A stretch of 64,000 bases of DNA from Ligustrum vulgare (GCA_963555705.1 OY743168.1:97008925-97072924); one strand, 5' to 3'. Positions 1-11,247 are shown, counted from the stretch's first letter. Notes: generated from the letters alone by a model not told the origin. Numbers and translations: made by a program.

Positions 1-1120
1 ATTCTAAAAAAAAAAATAATAATAAAAAATAATAAAAAAAATAAAAAAAAATAAAAATAAAATATTTATTTAGGCTTAGTTCCAACCTAGGATAATTCTA
101 AAAAAAATAATAAAAAAATAAAAAATTTATATTAAGTTTAGTTCTAAGTTAAGATAATTCTATAATAAAAAAATTAAAAAAAATTAAAAAAAAATTCCCA
201 AACCGCGTTTTCCGCGTTTTGGACATTTTTTGTCGAAATACACACAAAACGCCCAAAACGATGTTTCGGGCGTTTTCCGTTTTGTGTAAAAAAAATTTTT
301 TTTTGTTTTCCAAAATGCGTTTTCGAAAATGGTAAAGAGAACGTGTTTTTAGCGTTTTCGAAAATAAAAACAGAAAACGACCTCAAAACAGCAAAGAGAA
401 CAGGGGCTAATATTTCGTTTATGATAAAATCTTCTTTTATTATATCGAAATTTATTAGATCATATATTTCTCTTCTTATATCTTTATCCAAATCTTTTAA
501 AGTGTTCAAAATTTATATTTTATAATTATTGGGTAGTATTAATGTATGCATAATTATAAATCTTGATGTATATATTATATATTTATTTTTATTTTTTGTC
601 ATATAATATTTATCTTTTCGATTTGCTATATGGTTCTGATACCAATTGACGGGGTGCTACTATGAGCGAACAAAAATCGTATAAACAAAAATCAATTAAA
701 ATTATATAAACAAAATTTTCTAAAGACTTAAATGAAGTTATTATATACTTTGATGGCTTATATTGTAAATCCTATCTATGAGGGTATTCTTGGAAGTTTG
801 AATGGTCCAAGTCTATTTTTAAAATGTTTTTGTTTCAAAGTCTATTTCCCAAAATGTTATGGTTGGTGAGACTATTTATGGGTATTTTCCAAAGGTTTAC
901 CTGGGCCAACCATTTAAATGGGCTGTGTATAAACGATGGGGAAAATATATAATTAAGGGGTTTACAAATACATATTTCAAAAATAAGATAAAAACTATAC
1001 ATATTCAAAAGTTAGGTTCTAATTAATATTAATTAATTATGTTAAATAATTAAAAAATTATTAATTATGTATATTAAGGTCACAACATTGCATATTTTTT
1101 ATATCATAAACACAAATCTT
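1..1120. other. AT-rich spacer without a gene
   Basis: Long A/T runs and short ORFs only. No ORF shows a recognisable domain or plausible exon structure. The only structured part is the GC-richer inverted repeat near 241-288, listed separately. I see no promoter or splice pattern that would suggest a gene. Confidence 0.6.
238..290. repeat. Short inverted repeat (hairpin)
   Basis: CACAAAACGCCC near 243 is mirrored by GGGCGTTTTCCGTTTTGTG near 268-286, giving an imperfect stem with a short loop inside AT-rich DNA. The surrounding 190-400 also holds repeated GCGTTTT words. It could be the core of an old MITE, but I cannot see both element ends or a target duplication. Confidence 0.5.
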
Positions 1121-1421
1121 TTAGGTCACAAGGTTCGCACCTAATTTTAAGGTCACAAATTACAAAATCATTAGGTCACACAAATGTCAAATTAGTCAAT
1201 CCCGACTTTTTTTTAAGTCACAATATATTAAATTATTAGGTCACAAGTTTCAGATCTAATTTCAAGGTCATAAATTACTAAATCATTAGGCTACACAAAT
1301 GTAAAATTAGTCACTCACGACAATTTTCTAGCTCACGACGTATTAAATTATTATTAGGTCACAAGTTTAACAACTGATTTTAAGGTCACAAATTTCCAAA
1401 TCATTAGGTCACACAAATGTC
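1121..1421. repeat. Tandem repeat, about 116-bp unit, three copies
   Basis: Units start at about 1121, 1236 and 1354 with TTAGGTCACAAG and share the inner words AAGGTCA, AAATCATTAGG and CACAAATGT. The periods are 115 and 118 bases. The copies are diverged by substitutions and small indels, so the array is old. No coding function is visible. Confidence 0.75.
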
Positions 1422-2280
1422 AAGTCGACATTTTGAACAATCACCACCTGCGGCCGCCTCACCACCACCACGGGTGCCACTGTTGCCGCCACCTATCCGC
1501 CGCGACCTCCACCACCACCAGTCTCCAAATTTCAAAAACAAAATCTCTCTCCCGCACACCACACACAGAGAAAACGACCACCGCAAACAACACCTGCAAC
1601 CGCCTCACCATCGTCTCCACCACCACCGTCGCCTATACCAGCGCGACCTCCACCTGAACTGCCACCTCTGACACGACAACCACTGCCAAGTTTTCCCTGA
1701 GCGTGGACTCCACCATCACCACCGACAAGACTCCACATGTCAAAAATCCAATACCAAATCCCATTTCCTCCCTCACATTCACCGTCACCGCCGCATAATG
1801 CCGGCTACACCACCACCACCCAAACCCTACTTCTTATGTTAAATCTGATATTGCAAAGAAAATTGATTTTGAATCGAAAAAACGGAGAAAGCAACAAAAA
1901 CCCACCGAAAAGTCACAAGGCGATGTCGGGTTTAACGTTGCGCCACAACCTCTCCACTGTTGCGCTCTAGCAAGTGCACTGCAGCGTCGGTTTTAACACC
2001 ATTGCGACTTCCTTCTGCCATTGCGGGTTTTGCAACGCCGATTACTGCAACAGCAGCTGTGACGGGCGTTGTGGCATCGCTTTCTCGAAGATGCAGGATT
2101 CCGCCATGGAGAAGAGATTAAGGGTTACAGTCGGGCTTGGAGTAATTTGTGCAATTTATGAAAATGATGCCGCCAGTGGTGCTGGTGCCCCTGCCCCTGC
2201 CATCGCCGACATTGGATAATGGTTTGGATGGGTGAAGCGAGTTCAAAGGCTGTGTATTTGTGTTTTGTTTGTGAAATAAA
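1417..2280. other. GC-richer, CCA/CCG-rich segment, unassigned
   Basis: Base composition changes sharply here: 1417-1800 is rich in CACCACC/CCGCC words, so both strands show short open frames of Pro/His or Gly. 1900-2220 looks more gene-like, with mixed codons and a downstream AATAAA-like TGAAATAAAAG near 2271. No frame stays open across the segment and no domain is recognisable. It may be a decayed gene fragment or captured 5' leader sequence; I do not assign a product. Confidence 0.35.
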
Positions 2281-2715
2281 AGAAATTAGGGTTTGAAATT
2301 GAGATGTTGTTTGATGGATTTATTTTAATTTTTTATTATTAGTATTAAAATTAAAAACCTATTTAACACCTGATTTTTGTATATATTTAAGTTTGATCTT
2401 ATTTATGAATTTGAAATTTGAAAAGTAGGGGTGAGTGTAATTTTCACTAAACGATGCTCATTTAAACAATGGGTTGGACTACACCCCGATTCGACCTTGT
2501 TTTATAAGCACTAAGCACCATACGGTGGAAGGGCTAATTAGGCCCATTAGTACCTTTAATTAGTTCATCTTTAAAATAAGGTAAATCTAAACTATTTTAT
2601 AAAATCAGGTATATATAAACTAAACCCAATTTCCCCTTTCTTTCATACATTTTTTTCCCATAAACAAACCACAATCCTGTTTTATTCCAAAGTTTAATCT
2701 ATCAAACAAAAACCC

Positions 2716-3196
2716 TTGAAATTCTCCACAACCACAACACTAAAAATCTCCGCCACCATCTCCTTAGGGGAAAAGCTTCCCGACGCCACCCTCTCCTATT
2801 TTGACTCTTCCAACGAACTTAGAAGAGCCTGTGTCTGAGCTATTTGCTAATGAAAAAGCTATTCTCTTTGCGGTTCCAGGAGCATTTACTCCTACTTGTT
2901 CCCAGAAACATCTCCCGGGATTCGTTCAGAAGGCGGGTGAGTTAAAGACCAAGGGGATGGATACAATTGTGTGCATTTCTATTAATGTTGCGTTTGTGAT
3001 GAAAGCTTGAAAGAAGGACCTGAATATTGGTGATGAGGTGGGTTTGTTGAGTGATGGTAATGGGGATTTCACCCAGGCCATTGGTTGCGAGTTGGATTTG
3101 AGTGATAAACCCAAAGACTGGGAGTTAGATCAAGGAGGTATGCTATGTATGTGGAAAGATGGGGTTGTGAAAGTCTTGAATTTGGAGGAAGTTTAA
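2716..3196 (+). pseudogene. PRXIIE: Type II peroxiredoxin (chloroplast PrxIIE-like) pseudogene
   Basis: Type II peroxiredoxins reduce peroxides through a catalytic cysteine; the E type is chloroplast-targeted. What I see: an end-of-transit-peptide-like stretch followed by [16 protein letters not shown] (from 2758), then in another frame [21 protein letters not shown] with the catalytic PGAFTPTCS motif, GLLSDGNGDFT, and VVKVLNLEE near the C-terminus. Lesions: a frame change between about 2800 and 2850, a TGA where the family has Trp (3008-3010), a degraded segment before the VVKVLNLEE block, and loss of the last residues of the family fold. No start codon joins the first block. There is no intron in the copy, but the intron state of the parent gene would be needed to call it processed. 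Identification is from motif memory and is firm for the family; the E subtype is likely. Confidence 0.85.
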
Positions 3197-3318
3197 TCTA
3201 TCAAACGGTAATAGGTAATATCTTCGACAACAAAATGGTGATAAAATTATCAAAATAATGCAATAAAAATAAGACCAGATCAATTCTATTGCCAAAAGAA
3301 ACTCACCATATTACAAGA

Positions 3319-3780
3319 TGTAATTAAGTTGCAATTATAGTTGTATTTAAGGTGAATGTAACTAATTCAATTAATTTTTGCAAAAAAAATCTGTCATGTT
3401 TTGCAAATTCGTTAGTTATAATTGTAATTAATTGCAAAATTGAAATAAAATTACAATTATAATTAATTATAAATCGTAATTCATTACTTAATGTAATTAA
3501 GTTGCAATTTCAAGTGTAATTACGGTGAATGTAACTAATTCAATTAATTTTAGCAAAAAAAATCTGTCGTGTTTTACAAATTTATTAGTTACAATTGTAA
3601 TTAATTGTAAAATGTAATTGATTGCAAAATGTAATTAAGCTACAATTAAAGTTGTAGTGGTGAATGTAAATAATTTAATTAATTTTAGCAAAAAAAAAAA
3701 TGTCATGTTTTACAAATTCGCTAGTTACAATTGTAATAAATTGCAAAATTGAAATAAAGTTACACTTGTAATTAATTACA
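3319..3780. repeat. Diverged tandem repeat, about 140-170-bp unit, three copies
   Basis: Copies start with GTAATTAAGTTGCAAT (or a variant) at about 3320, 3492 and 3630. They share GGTGAATGTAA, AATTAATTTTAGCAAAAAAAA, TGTCRTGTTTT and GTTAYAATTGTAAT in the same order. Spacing is unequal, so indels have accumulated. No gene is present. Confidence 0.7.
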
Positions 3781-4025
3781 AAATTTGATTTTGATTTAAA
3801 AAGAAAAAAAAATCTGATTCTGATAATTATTTTAATACTTGTGTAATTAGTTACAAATCACTTGATTACAAAAATTTTCAAACATAAATATTTGTAATTA
3901 TGAACTTAACCCACGGTGGAAAGGGAAATTTACTCAACTTTGGATGATAATTGAAAAATACGTCATTTTAATATTATTCATTATATTACATGATTTCATT
4001 CCTCGATTTTAAAGAAATACTAATT

Positions 4026-4786
4026 TTAGGAGAGAGAAAGTATTATGGTGTCTGCTACACAAATGGAAAGACGATTAGTTATGAGGTGGAGAATCACAAC
4101 AGGTTGAAGATAAGAGATGATTGTATTTTCTAATTCCTGCAACAACCTACCATGTATGATTCTTGATTTAAGCCAGGTGTCCCATGTAAAATTAATTTTA
4201 CCTTCATCGACTCTCCAAGCAATATGATTTTCAGTAAGGTCTCTAGCTTTGATCATTCACCTCCGCAAATTTGATTTTTGGCAACTGTGATTGACAATGC
4301 TAGGATGAGAAAGCCTGCAGTATTTAGCTTTCATAACCCAACTCCATAAAGAAGTATGTCCCCTGAATTTCCACCACAACTTGCAGTTAAATGCCATGTT
4401 CAGATCCACCAATTTATTTCAACCAACTCCCTCCTTCAACAGGGTAACATGTTTTATCCCAAGCTGTCCAATGTATCCTTTTGGTTTAGCTAGAGTCTCC
4501 CCATATAAAGCCATTTATAATTCTGGAAATTTTGGAAAATGTATTAATAGGAGGGTCCAAATTCTGGATCAAGCGAATAGGCATAGAATTCAGAACTGAT
4601 TTTATAAGAGTGATTCTCCCTCCAACAAATAACCACTTGTGCTCCCAACCCAACAGTCTAGCTTTGATTTTGTTAATAAGCCCCTCAAATAGTATAGCCC
4701 TCTTATGACCCTTGTATAAAGGAACCCGCAAGTAACTGAATGGTAATGACTGGTATTGAAAACCAGTATAATCTGCTATCACTTTT
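4026..4786 (-). mobile_element. LINE non-LTR retrotransposon, 3' portion (degenerate)
   Basis: Minus-strand translation gives the C-terminal reverse-transcriptase and post-RT region of plant L1-type LINEs: LPFSYLRVPLYKGHKR, LLGWEHKWLFVGGRITLIKSVL and PPINTFSKISRIINGFIWGDSS (about 4480-4740). Further left is a RIIHGRLLQ-type segment typical of the region before the zf-RVT domain (4026-4256). This is the downstream part of one LINE whose upstream part resumes at 10704 beyond the copia insertion. Frames are interrupted, so it is dead. Confidence 0.85.
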
Positions 4787-5158
4787 TGTTGAGCTCCCAA
4801 GCTCCTTTTCACAGATTGAAGAAGAAGACCCAGCACAAGAAGAATGTCCAGCAAGAACGATCCCAGCAGCCTTGTTCTTGTTCCTTGTTTGAGCTCAGTT
4901 TATGACCACTTAAACACACCGGAACATGGCACCGTCGTCCTCGAGAAATGGCAACCGGATCTAGGTTCACCGGAGGTAGCAAGATTTCGCCGGAGATATT
5001 GGACCTCTCCCACTTCTACCTCTCCACCCAAGAATGTGCCAAGTCTCTTTAAAAAAGAAAGGTTTCCCCCTCTTATTCAAAATTCAAATTCCATGGGTAA
5101 GTGAAGTCCCAATCATAGGGTGCCATGTGGATTAAGTGGACCACCACTATATTCCACA
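4787..5158 (-). repeat. copia 3' LTR
   Basis: 372 bp. On the element strand it starts TGTGGAATA and ends GAGCTCAACA. It matches the copy at 10332-10703 with no difference found by eye. An 86-codon open frame runs through it on the plus strand in both LTRs; it is simply LTR sequence, not a gene. Confidence 0.95.
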
Positions 5159-5172
5159 AATCTTCACCTTGG
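5159..5172 (-). promoter_or_regulatory. Candidate polypurine tract of the copia element
   Basis: On the element strand CCAAGGTGAAGATT directly precedes the 3' LTR. This is the position of the plus-strand primer, though purine richness is only moderate. Confidence 0.45.
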
Positions 5173-5276
5173 GCCACCTTAATCCATTACCAATTTCTCC
5201 GGTTACAAGTACTATCCATGTGTGTGTAGTCTAATAAATCATCATCGCTCACTCCAGCCAAGTACCTGCAAAACAA

Positions 5277-8200
5277 CTAACCATTATCAATAGCAAGAAT
5301 TGATAAACACTTGTTGAATTTACCTGCCGCAAGTACCTTTGTCCCAACATCTGCAGGATTATCATCAGTTGCAATTTTAAGCAATGTAAACTCACCTGAA
5401 GCTAACTTCTCCCTAATGAAATGATACTTTACCTCAATGTGCTTAGACCTTTCATGATAAACAGGATTTTTACATAACATTAAAGCACTTTGACTATCAG
5501 TAAATATCATAGCAGTTTCATTTAAGAAGTTCAATTCACACAATAGTCCTTTTAACAACATGCATTCTTTTACCACTTCAGTGAGTGTAACATATTCAGC
5601 TTCAGTGCTGGAGAGTGTAACAATAGATTGCAACTGTGATTTCCATGTGATACAATTATCACCCAAACAGAAAAAATAAGAAGTGGTAGATTTCCTCTGA
5701 TCTTTATCACCTGCAAAGTCAGAATCTACATATCCCTTAAGCTCAAGCTTATCACTTCTCCTTTCAAACACTAACCCCCTTTTAAGAGTTCCCGCTAGAT
5801 ATCTTAATAGCCATTTTAATGCAGCCCAATGAGGTTTACCTGGGTTAGACATAAACCTACTCAATAAACTAACTGCATATGCAAGGTCCGGTCTGGTGGT
5901 AATCATAGAATACATCACAGAACCAATGGCATTAGCATAGGGAACATTACTCATTTCTTGCTTTTCATCTTCATTTTTAGGACATTGTGCAGATGATAAA
6001 TTTATGTGTGCAGCTAATGGTATATTGACAGACTTAGCAAGTTTCATGCCAAATTTGGTTATCACCTTGTCTAAATAAGACTCTTGATTAATAGTCAGTC
6101 TATTATCAGCCGTATTCCTTTTAATAACCATGCCAAGAATCTTTCTTGCCTCTCCCAAGTCTTTCATGTCAAATTCCGATTTTAAAAGGTTTTTCATTTT
6201 AACAATTTCAGCTTTACTAGAACTAGCAAGCAACATGTCATCCACATATAACAACAAATAAACTTCACAGCCTATCTTACAGTTATTATAATACAAACAT
6301 GCATCATATTCACTCCTTTTAAAACCAATTTTAAACATATAAGCATCAAATTTCTTATACCATTGCCTAGGACTCTGCTTAAGGCCATACAAGGACTTTC
6401 TAAGCAAGCACACAAGTTCCGACTTACCCTTCATCTCAAACCCTTGAGGTTGAGCCATGTAAATCACCTCATCCAATTTCCCATGAAGAAAAGCGGTCTT
6501 AACATCTAGTTGCTTTAATTCCCAATCATATTGGACAACTAAGGCTAAGACTAACCTGATAGTTTTATACTTAATAACAGGTGAAAACACCTCATTATAG
6601 TCTATCCCTTCTCTTTGAGTAAATCCTTTAGCTACCAATCTAGCTTTATATCTTAAAGGGTCATTAGCTTCTACTCCTTCTTTCAACTTGTAGATCCATT
6701 TACAATGGACTACCTTCTGATTCCTTGGTTTTTCAACTAACTTCCAAGTCTCATTTTGTTTCAAAGACTGGATTTCCTCCTTCATAGCCTTTTTCCAATT
6801 TTTAGACTTTTCACAATTGATCGCTTCCTCAAATGAAGCAGGTTCAACTGAATCTAAGGCTTCACCTGAAACTAAGACATAGTCAATCAAATTAGAAGAG
6901 ACGTACTTCATATTTGGTCTAACTTGTCTCCTCTCCCTATCTCTCACTAATTGGTAGTTTTCCAAATTAGTACCTGCAGATGTTTCTTGATCAGGGACTT
7001 CCGTTTCAGGAATTTCAGGAATTTCAAGTTCAGGTTGCTCTACCATGACTTCTTGTTCCGCTTCTACTTGAGGTTGGGTTTCACTACCCTCTGGATTATC
7101 TTCACCTAATCTCTTCACCTCAAAGTCAATCTTCTTCTCAGTACAAGATTCCCCCTTCTCAGTTTGTCTATTTATGGTCTTAAGACAAGGCATATCGAGT
7201 TCATTGAACTTCACATCTCGACTGTTGATAACTTTCATGCCCTTACCATCTAAAACCCATAACCTGTAACATTTCACTCCCTCGGGATAACCTAACATGA
7301 CACACTTAGTAGCCCTAGGGTCTAACTTACCCTCAACCTGATGTGCATAGGCCGCACAACCAAATACTCTAAGGTGTGACAAATCTGGAGGTTTCCCAGT
7401 CCACAATTCTTGAGGAGTCTTAAAGTCAACAGTACTAGAAGGTGACCTATTTATCAAATAGGCAGCGGTACAAACAGCTTCACCCCAAAAGCCTTTAGCT
7501 AACCCCGAACTAATCAGCATGCATCTAACTTTATTCATTAAAGTCCGATTCATCCTCTCAGCTACCCCATTCTGCTGGGGGGTAGATCTTACAGTCCTAT
7601 GCCTTCTGATACCTCTATCCTTGCAGAAGGTATCGAACTCAAAGTTGCAAAACTCTAGACCATTGTCCGTCCTAAGAGTTCTTACACTTTTCCCCATTTG
7701 TTTCTCAACCAAGGCAATCCAGGACTTGAACTTACCAAAAGTGTCAGATTTGGATTTAAGGGGATACACCCAAACTTTCCTCGAGTAGTCATCAACAATA
7801 GATAGGAAAAATCTACTACCTCCATTTGTAGGATGTTTTTCTGGTCCCCACAAATCAGCATGAATGTATTCTAAGGGTCTGTTAGTGTTGTGTTCACCTA
7901 TCCCAAAGCTAACCCTGTGTGACTTTCCTAGAACACACGTCTCACAAAAGCTTAAAGGTATAACACTATCCTTTCCTAGTAAACTCTGATCACTAAGACA
8001 CTTCAACCCCTTGTTTCCTATGTGTCCCATCCTTTTATGCCAAAGATCTAATCTATCTTCATAAGTTGTAGATAATGCAGACTCGTAGGCCTTTAACGCT
8101 TTACCTTCAAGGATATACAATCCATTCCTCTTGGGACCTTTCATAACAACTAGAGAGCCTTTACTCACTTTCATAGTACCGAAATGAGATCTGTACTCAT

Positions 8201-9383
8201 AACCCTCATCTTCCAAAATGCCCAAGGAAATGAGGTTCCTCGCAAGGCCCGGGACATACCTGACATTCAGAAGAGATCTGATCATGCCATCATGCATCCT
8301 AATAGCAATATCACCAACTCCTTCCACAGTCTGTGTATAGTTGTCCCCCAAGTACACTTTCCTAGGCTTAACTTCTCTATAGTTATAAAACCAAGATTTA
8401 ACAGGACTCATATGGACAGTGGCACCCGAGTCTAAAACCCACTCACTGTCAAAATCAATTTCAGACACATTCATCGCTTGTGGTCTATAAAGGGTATTGT
8501 CGACATTATCATCATCAAATGTCACAGTCATCATATGAAGACTATCAAAAGCATCACCTACAGCAACTAGGTTCTGATCATCACTCTGCTGAGGTCTATG
8601 TTTCTTCTTAAAGTCATCACAGTCTCTTTTGAAATGTCCAATTTTACCACAATAGTAGCATTTCTTAACACTCTTATCCCGAGACTTGGACCTACCCTTC
8701 GATTTTCCTCTACCCTTCTTCGTTTGGAAGTGGTTTTCTCTCGACTCTCTCGACTCATTTCTCCCTCTAAAACCACTAAACAAACTCTCTTCCCTCGAGC
8801 TGCTACCCCTTGACTCCCTCTTCATCTCGAGCTCCCTAGCCCTTAAAGCCTCAACTACAATATCTAAGGTCACAGTGTCCCTAGCATATGTAATAGCATT
8901 CCTAACATCTCTATAAGATTCAGGCATGGCATTTAGCATAATAGCAGCGAGATATTCATCATCAAATTTCTTTCCATTGTGGGTCAAACACTTGACAAGA
9001 CTGTTAAACTCACTCAAATTAGATTCAAGATCCTTTCCTTGATCCAATTTATAGTTGAAAAGTTTTTGAATTAAGTGAATCTTCTTCGTTAAAGATTTTG
9101 TCAAAAAAAGTTTGTCAAGTGCTTCCCACAAATCTTTAGCAGTCGTATGCTTTTCAACTTGTCCCACTATATCATCAGATAAATGCAATATTATACAACT
9201 ATGTGCAATTTCATTCATCTCAGCAATTTCATCAGGTTTATCTAACAATGCTTTTGAATAAGTACTAGGGTCCTCAAGTGCTTTAGAAACTCTTTGTTGA
9301 ATTAAAATAGCCTTCATTTTTTGCTTCCAAATGGAATAATCTCCCTTACCGTTAAATTGTGACAATTCAACACGAGAACCCAT
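5277..9383 (-). CDS. copia Gag-Pol polyprotein, intact 1368 aa
   Basis: A single ORF codes for capsid and all enzymes of a Ty1/copia element. Order from the N-terminus: UBN2-type Gag (about 1-220); zinc knuckle CYYCGKIGHFKRDC (near 241); aspartic protease WVLDSGATVHMS (near 317); integrase with the HHCC region (HKRMGHIGNKG, CETCVLGKSH) and DD35E core including RTDNGLEF; reverse transcriptase with VDVKTAFLHG-like and YVDDMLLA motifs (YVDD near 1043); and RNase H with VDSDFAGDKDQRKS and TEAEY. No stop or frameshift interrupts it and catalytic motifs look canonical. Integrase before RT is the copia order. The start at MGSRVELSQFNGKGD is the first Met and matches where copia Gag normally begins. 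The ORF stops about 120 bases before the 3' LTR. Expression would be from the 5' LTR at 10332-10703. Confidence 0.97.
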   Translation of the reverse strand: MGSRVELSQFNGKGDYSIWKQKMKAILIQQRVSKALEDPSTYSKALLDKPDEIAEMNEIAHSCIILHLSDDIVGQVEKHTTAKDLWEALDKLFLTKSLTKKIHLIQKLFNYKLDQGKDLESNLSEFNSLVKCLTHNGKKFDDEYLAAIMLNAMPESYRDVRNAITYARDTVTLDIVVEALRARELEMKRESRGSSSREESLFSGFRGRNESRESRENHFQTKKGRGKSKGRSKSRDKSVKKCYYCGKIGHFKRDCDDFKKKHRPQQSDDQNLVAVGDAFDSLHMMTVTFDDDNVDNTLYRPQAMNVSEIDFDSEWVLDSGATVHMSPVKSWFYNYREVKPRKVYLGDNYTQTVEGVGDIAIRMHDGMIRSLLNVRYVPGLARNLISLGILEDEGYEYRSHFGTMKVSKGSLVVMKGPKRNGLYILEGKALKAYESALSTTYEDRLDLWHKRMGHIGNKGLKCLSDQSLLGKDSVIPLSFCETCVLGKSHRVSFGIGEHNTNRPLEYIHADLWGPEKHPTNGGSRFFLSIVDDYSRKVWVYPLKSKSDTFGKFKSWIALVEKQMGKSVRTLRTDNGLEFCNFEFDTFCKDRGIRRHRTVRSTPQQNGVAERMNRTLMNKVRCMLISSGLAKGFWGEAVCTAAYLINRSPSSTVDFKTPQELWTGKPPDLSHLRVFGCAAYAHQVEGKLDPRATKCVMLGYPEGVKCYRLWVLDGKGMKVINSRDVKFNELDMPCLKTINRQTEKGESCTEKKIDFEVKRLGEDNPEGSETQPQVEAEQEVMVEQPELEIPEIPETEVPDQETSAGTNLENYQLVRDRERRQVRPNMKYVSSNLIDYVLVSGEALDSVEPASFEEAINCEKSKNWKKAMKEEIQSLKQNETWKLVEKPRNQKVVHCKWIYKLKEGVEANDPLRYKARLVAKGFTQREGIDYNEVFSPVIKYKTIRLVLALVVQYDWELKQLDVKTAFLHGKLDEVIYMAQPQGFEMKGKSELVCLLRKSLYGLKQSPRQWYKKFDAYMFKIGFKRSEYDACLYYNNCKIGCEVYLLLYVDDMLLASSSKAEIVKMKNLLKSEFDMKDLGEARKILGMVIKRNTADNRLTINQESYLDKVITKFGMKLAKSVNIPLAAHINLSSAQCPKNEDEKQEMSNVPYANAIGSVMYSMITTRPDLAYAVSLLSRFMSNPGKPHWAALKWLLRYLAGTLKRGLVFERRSDKLELKGYVDSDFAGDKDQRKSTTSYFFCLGDNCITWKSQLQSIVTLSSTEAEYVTLTEVVKECMLLKGLLCELNFLNETAMIFTDSQSALMLCKNPVYHERSKHIEVKYHFIREKLASGEFTLLKIATDDNPADVGTKVLAAGKFNKCLSILAIDNG

Positions 9384-10316
9384 AATGCAAATAATGAAAA
9401 TTCAAACAAGTTAACACAAAGCAATTACCCACGCTCAAATGCAAGATCAAACCAATTTCACCAAAATTACTCTTCAAGATGATCACACAAATAATATAAT
9501 AACAAGTAATACACGACAATTTCAAGAAATTAAGCACGTAGTCAAATTTCAATCCTATGTGAGTTCTACCAACAAGCAATGGTTACCGGCAAGGTAACCC
9601 CCAACACTATGTAGCCACCTCACAATAGCCTCTAGAATATGAAATACGTAATGAAAATAAGGGATAGCCAATGCAAACCGAGCGGACTTTTCAATGTCCG
9701 TATAATCAAGAGTTGATTTTGCAAAATGGACTTCGGAAATGGAACGAGCAGGTCGAGCTGAAGATTATGTCGAAAAATGCCTCGCCGGACCGCCGCCGGA
9801 CCACCGCGCCGGAGTTCTACCGCCCCTGCCGGAAAATTCTCAAAAAACACAGAAAGATGCTCCTCGTCGTCACGAATCCAACGGTGGTGACCGTTTCGCG
9901 ATTGGAGGTCCCTACCGGCCGGAATCGCTGTTTTTCAGTTTACCAACATTTTCTTCTCCGGCAAATAACTTCTGTTTCAACCGTCGGATTGCCACCAAAT
10001 TTCAGGCGAGTCTTCTCCTCAAAGAGCCCGTTCTAATGGCGGTGTCCGATCGTCGATCAGAGCTCTGGATCGTCCGGAATCCTCGTTTTTCAGTCCGGTT
10101 TTCACAACCTTCTTTCGCCGTTTGCCGCCGTCTCAGCCACCGGAATTGCTCCACCTTCTGGTCGAGTGTTCTCCACGATGAGGCGGTTCTTTTGGTGTTG
10201 GTCTTGGTCTTGCTCCGATTGGTTGGCCGGAGGTCGGGTTTTTGAAACGGGTCAGTGATTTCTCTTCCTTTCTTCTTCGGTCCTTCTACAACTTCTGTTT
10301 TTCAGCCATCAACTAT
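9384..10316 (-). other. copia 5' leader between PBS and gag
   Basis: About 930 bases of untranslated leader on the minus strand, GC-richer in 9750-10250. A block at about 9945-10110 matches a block at 23975-24130 in the leader of the other minus-strand LTR element, with shared words CTTCTCCGG, CTTCTGTTTCA, CAAATTTCAGGCGAG and TCGATC. The two elements therefore share or captured the same leader module. Plus-strand ORFs here are not supported as genes. Confidence 0.6.
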
Positions 10317-10329
10317 GGCTCTGATACCA
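10317..10329 (-). promoter_or_regulatory. copia primer binding site (tRNA-iMet type)
   Basis: On the element strand TGGTATCAGAGCC begins two bases after the 5' LTR. This is the classical initiator-methionine tRNA primer site of plant copia elements and fixes the element orientation as minus. Confidence 0.93.
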
Positions 10330-10331
10330 TT

Positions 10332-10703
10332 TGTTGAGCTCCCAAGCTCCTTTTCACAGATTGAAGAAGAAGACCCAGCACAAGAAGAATGTCCAGCAAG
10401 AACGATCCCAGCAGCCTTGTTCTTGTTCCTTGTTTGAGCTCAGTTTATGACCACTTAAACACACCGGAACATGGCACCGTCGTCCTCGAGAAATGGCAAC
10501 CGGATCTAGGTTCACCGGAGGTAGCAAGATTTCGCCGGAGATATTGGACCTCTCCCACTTCTACCTCTCCACCCAAGAATGTGCCAAGTCTCTTTAAAAA
10601 AGAAAGGTTTCCCCCTCTTATTCAAAATTCAAATTCCATGGGTAAGTGAAGTCCCAATCATAGGGTGCCATGTGGATTAAGTGGACCACCACTATATTCC
10701 ACA
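10332..10703 (-). repeat. copia 5' LTR
   Basis: 372 bp, identical by eye to 4787-5158. It is followed on the right by the CTTTT target duplication and then by resumption of the interrupted LINE. Confidence 0.95.
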
Positions 10704-11247
10704 CTTTTCTATGGATTTCTCTTTTGGTGGTGAAGGAACTTTTAGAGCAATTTATGGATTGTCCAGACCTTTATTGTAATTGTGAATGAACTTCATAACT
10801 TTCTGCGAGGATTTCTGCCCATTAGTAAAAACCATCAAATCATTCACAAAAGCAAGGTGAGATACATTTATATTGCCACCATATCTGTAATGAGATCTTC
10901 ATTAATGAGGAATACCTTATTCAGACCCCGAGACAAACATTTTGCCAAGATTATGAAAAGAGTAGGGGAGATTGGATCTCCTTGTCTCAAGCCCCTTGTT
11001 GATTTAAAATATCCCTTAAGTTCACCATTGATTAGAATTGAGAAACCACAATTATTAATACATCGTTTTATTTTATCAATCCACTCTTGGTTGAAACCAA
11101 AATTTTCCAGAACCCAGTATAGAAAATGCCAGTCAATCCTGTCATATTCCTAGCCATATCCAGTTTTAATACCATATTCCCACCTCTACTTTTCCTATCA
11201 ATGTGATGAATCAACTCCTGGGCAAGTAAAATGTTGTCACTTATATC

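Larger units (their letters stand above)
4787..10703 (-). mobile_element. Complete Ty1/copia LTR retrotransposon, apparently young
   Basis: It is bounded by 372-bp LTRs (4787-5158 and 10332-10703) that I read as identical base for base. LTR ends are TG...CA, and the element is flanked by the direct repeat CTTTT (4782-4786 and 10704-10708). A primer binding site complementary to initiator tRNA-Met lies next to the 5' LTR (right side), and a single uninterrupted gag-pol ORF lies inside. It sits inside a LINE reverse-transcriptase region. All parts needed for an autonomous element are visible. The gag N-terminus resembles Tork/Tnt1-like copia, but that lineage call is tentative. Confidence 0.96.

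Noticed and set aside
1404..1738. Pro/His-rich and Gly-rich ORFs on opposite strands
   Set aside because: Low-complexity CCA/CCG composition opens both strands; no start context, domain or continuation.
4844..5104. 86-codon plus-strand ORF, repeated at 10389-10649
   Set aside because: Both copies are the same segment of the copia LTR read antisense; duplication is explained by the LTRs and no domain is present.
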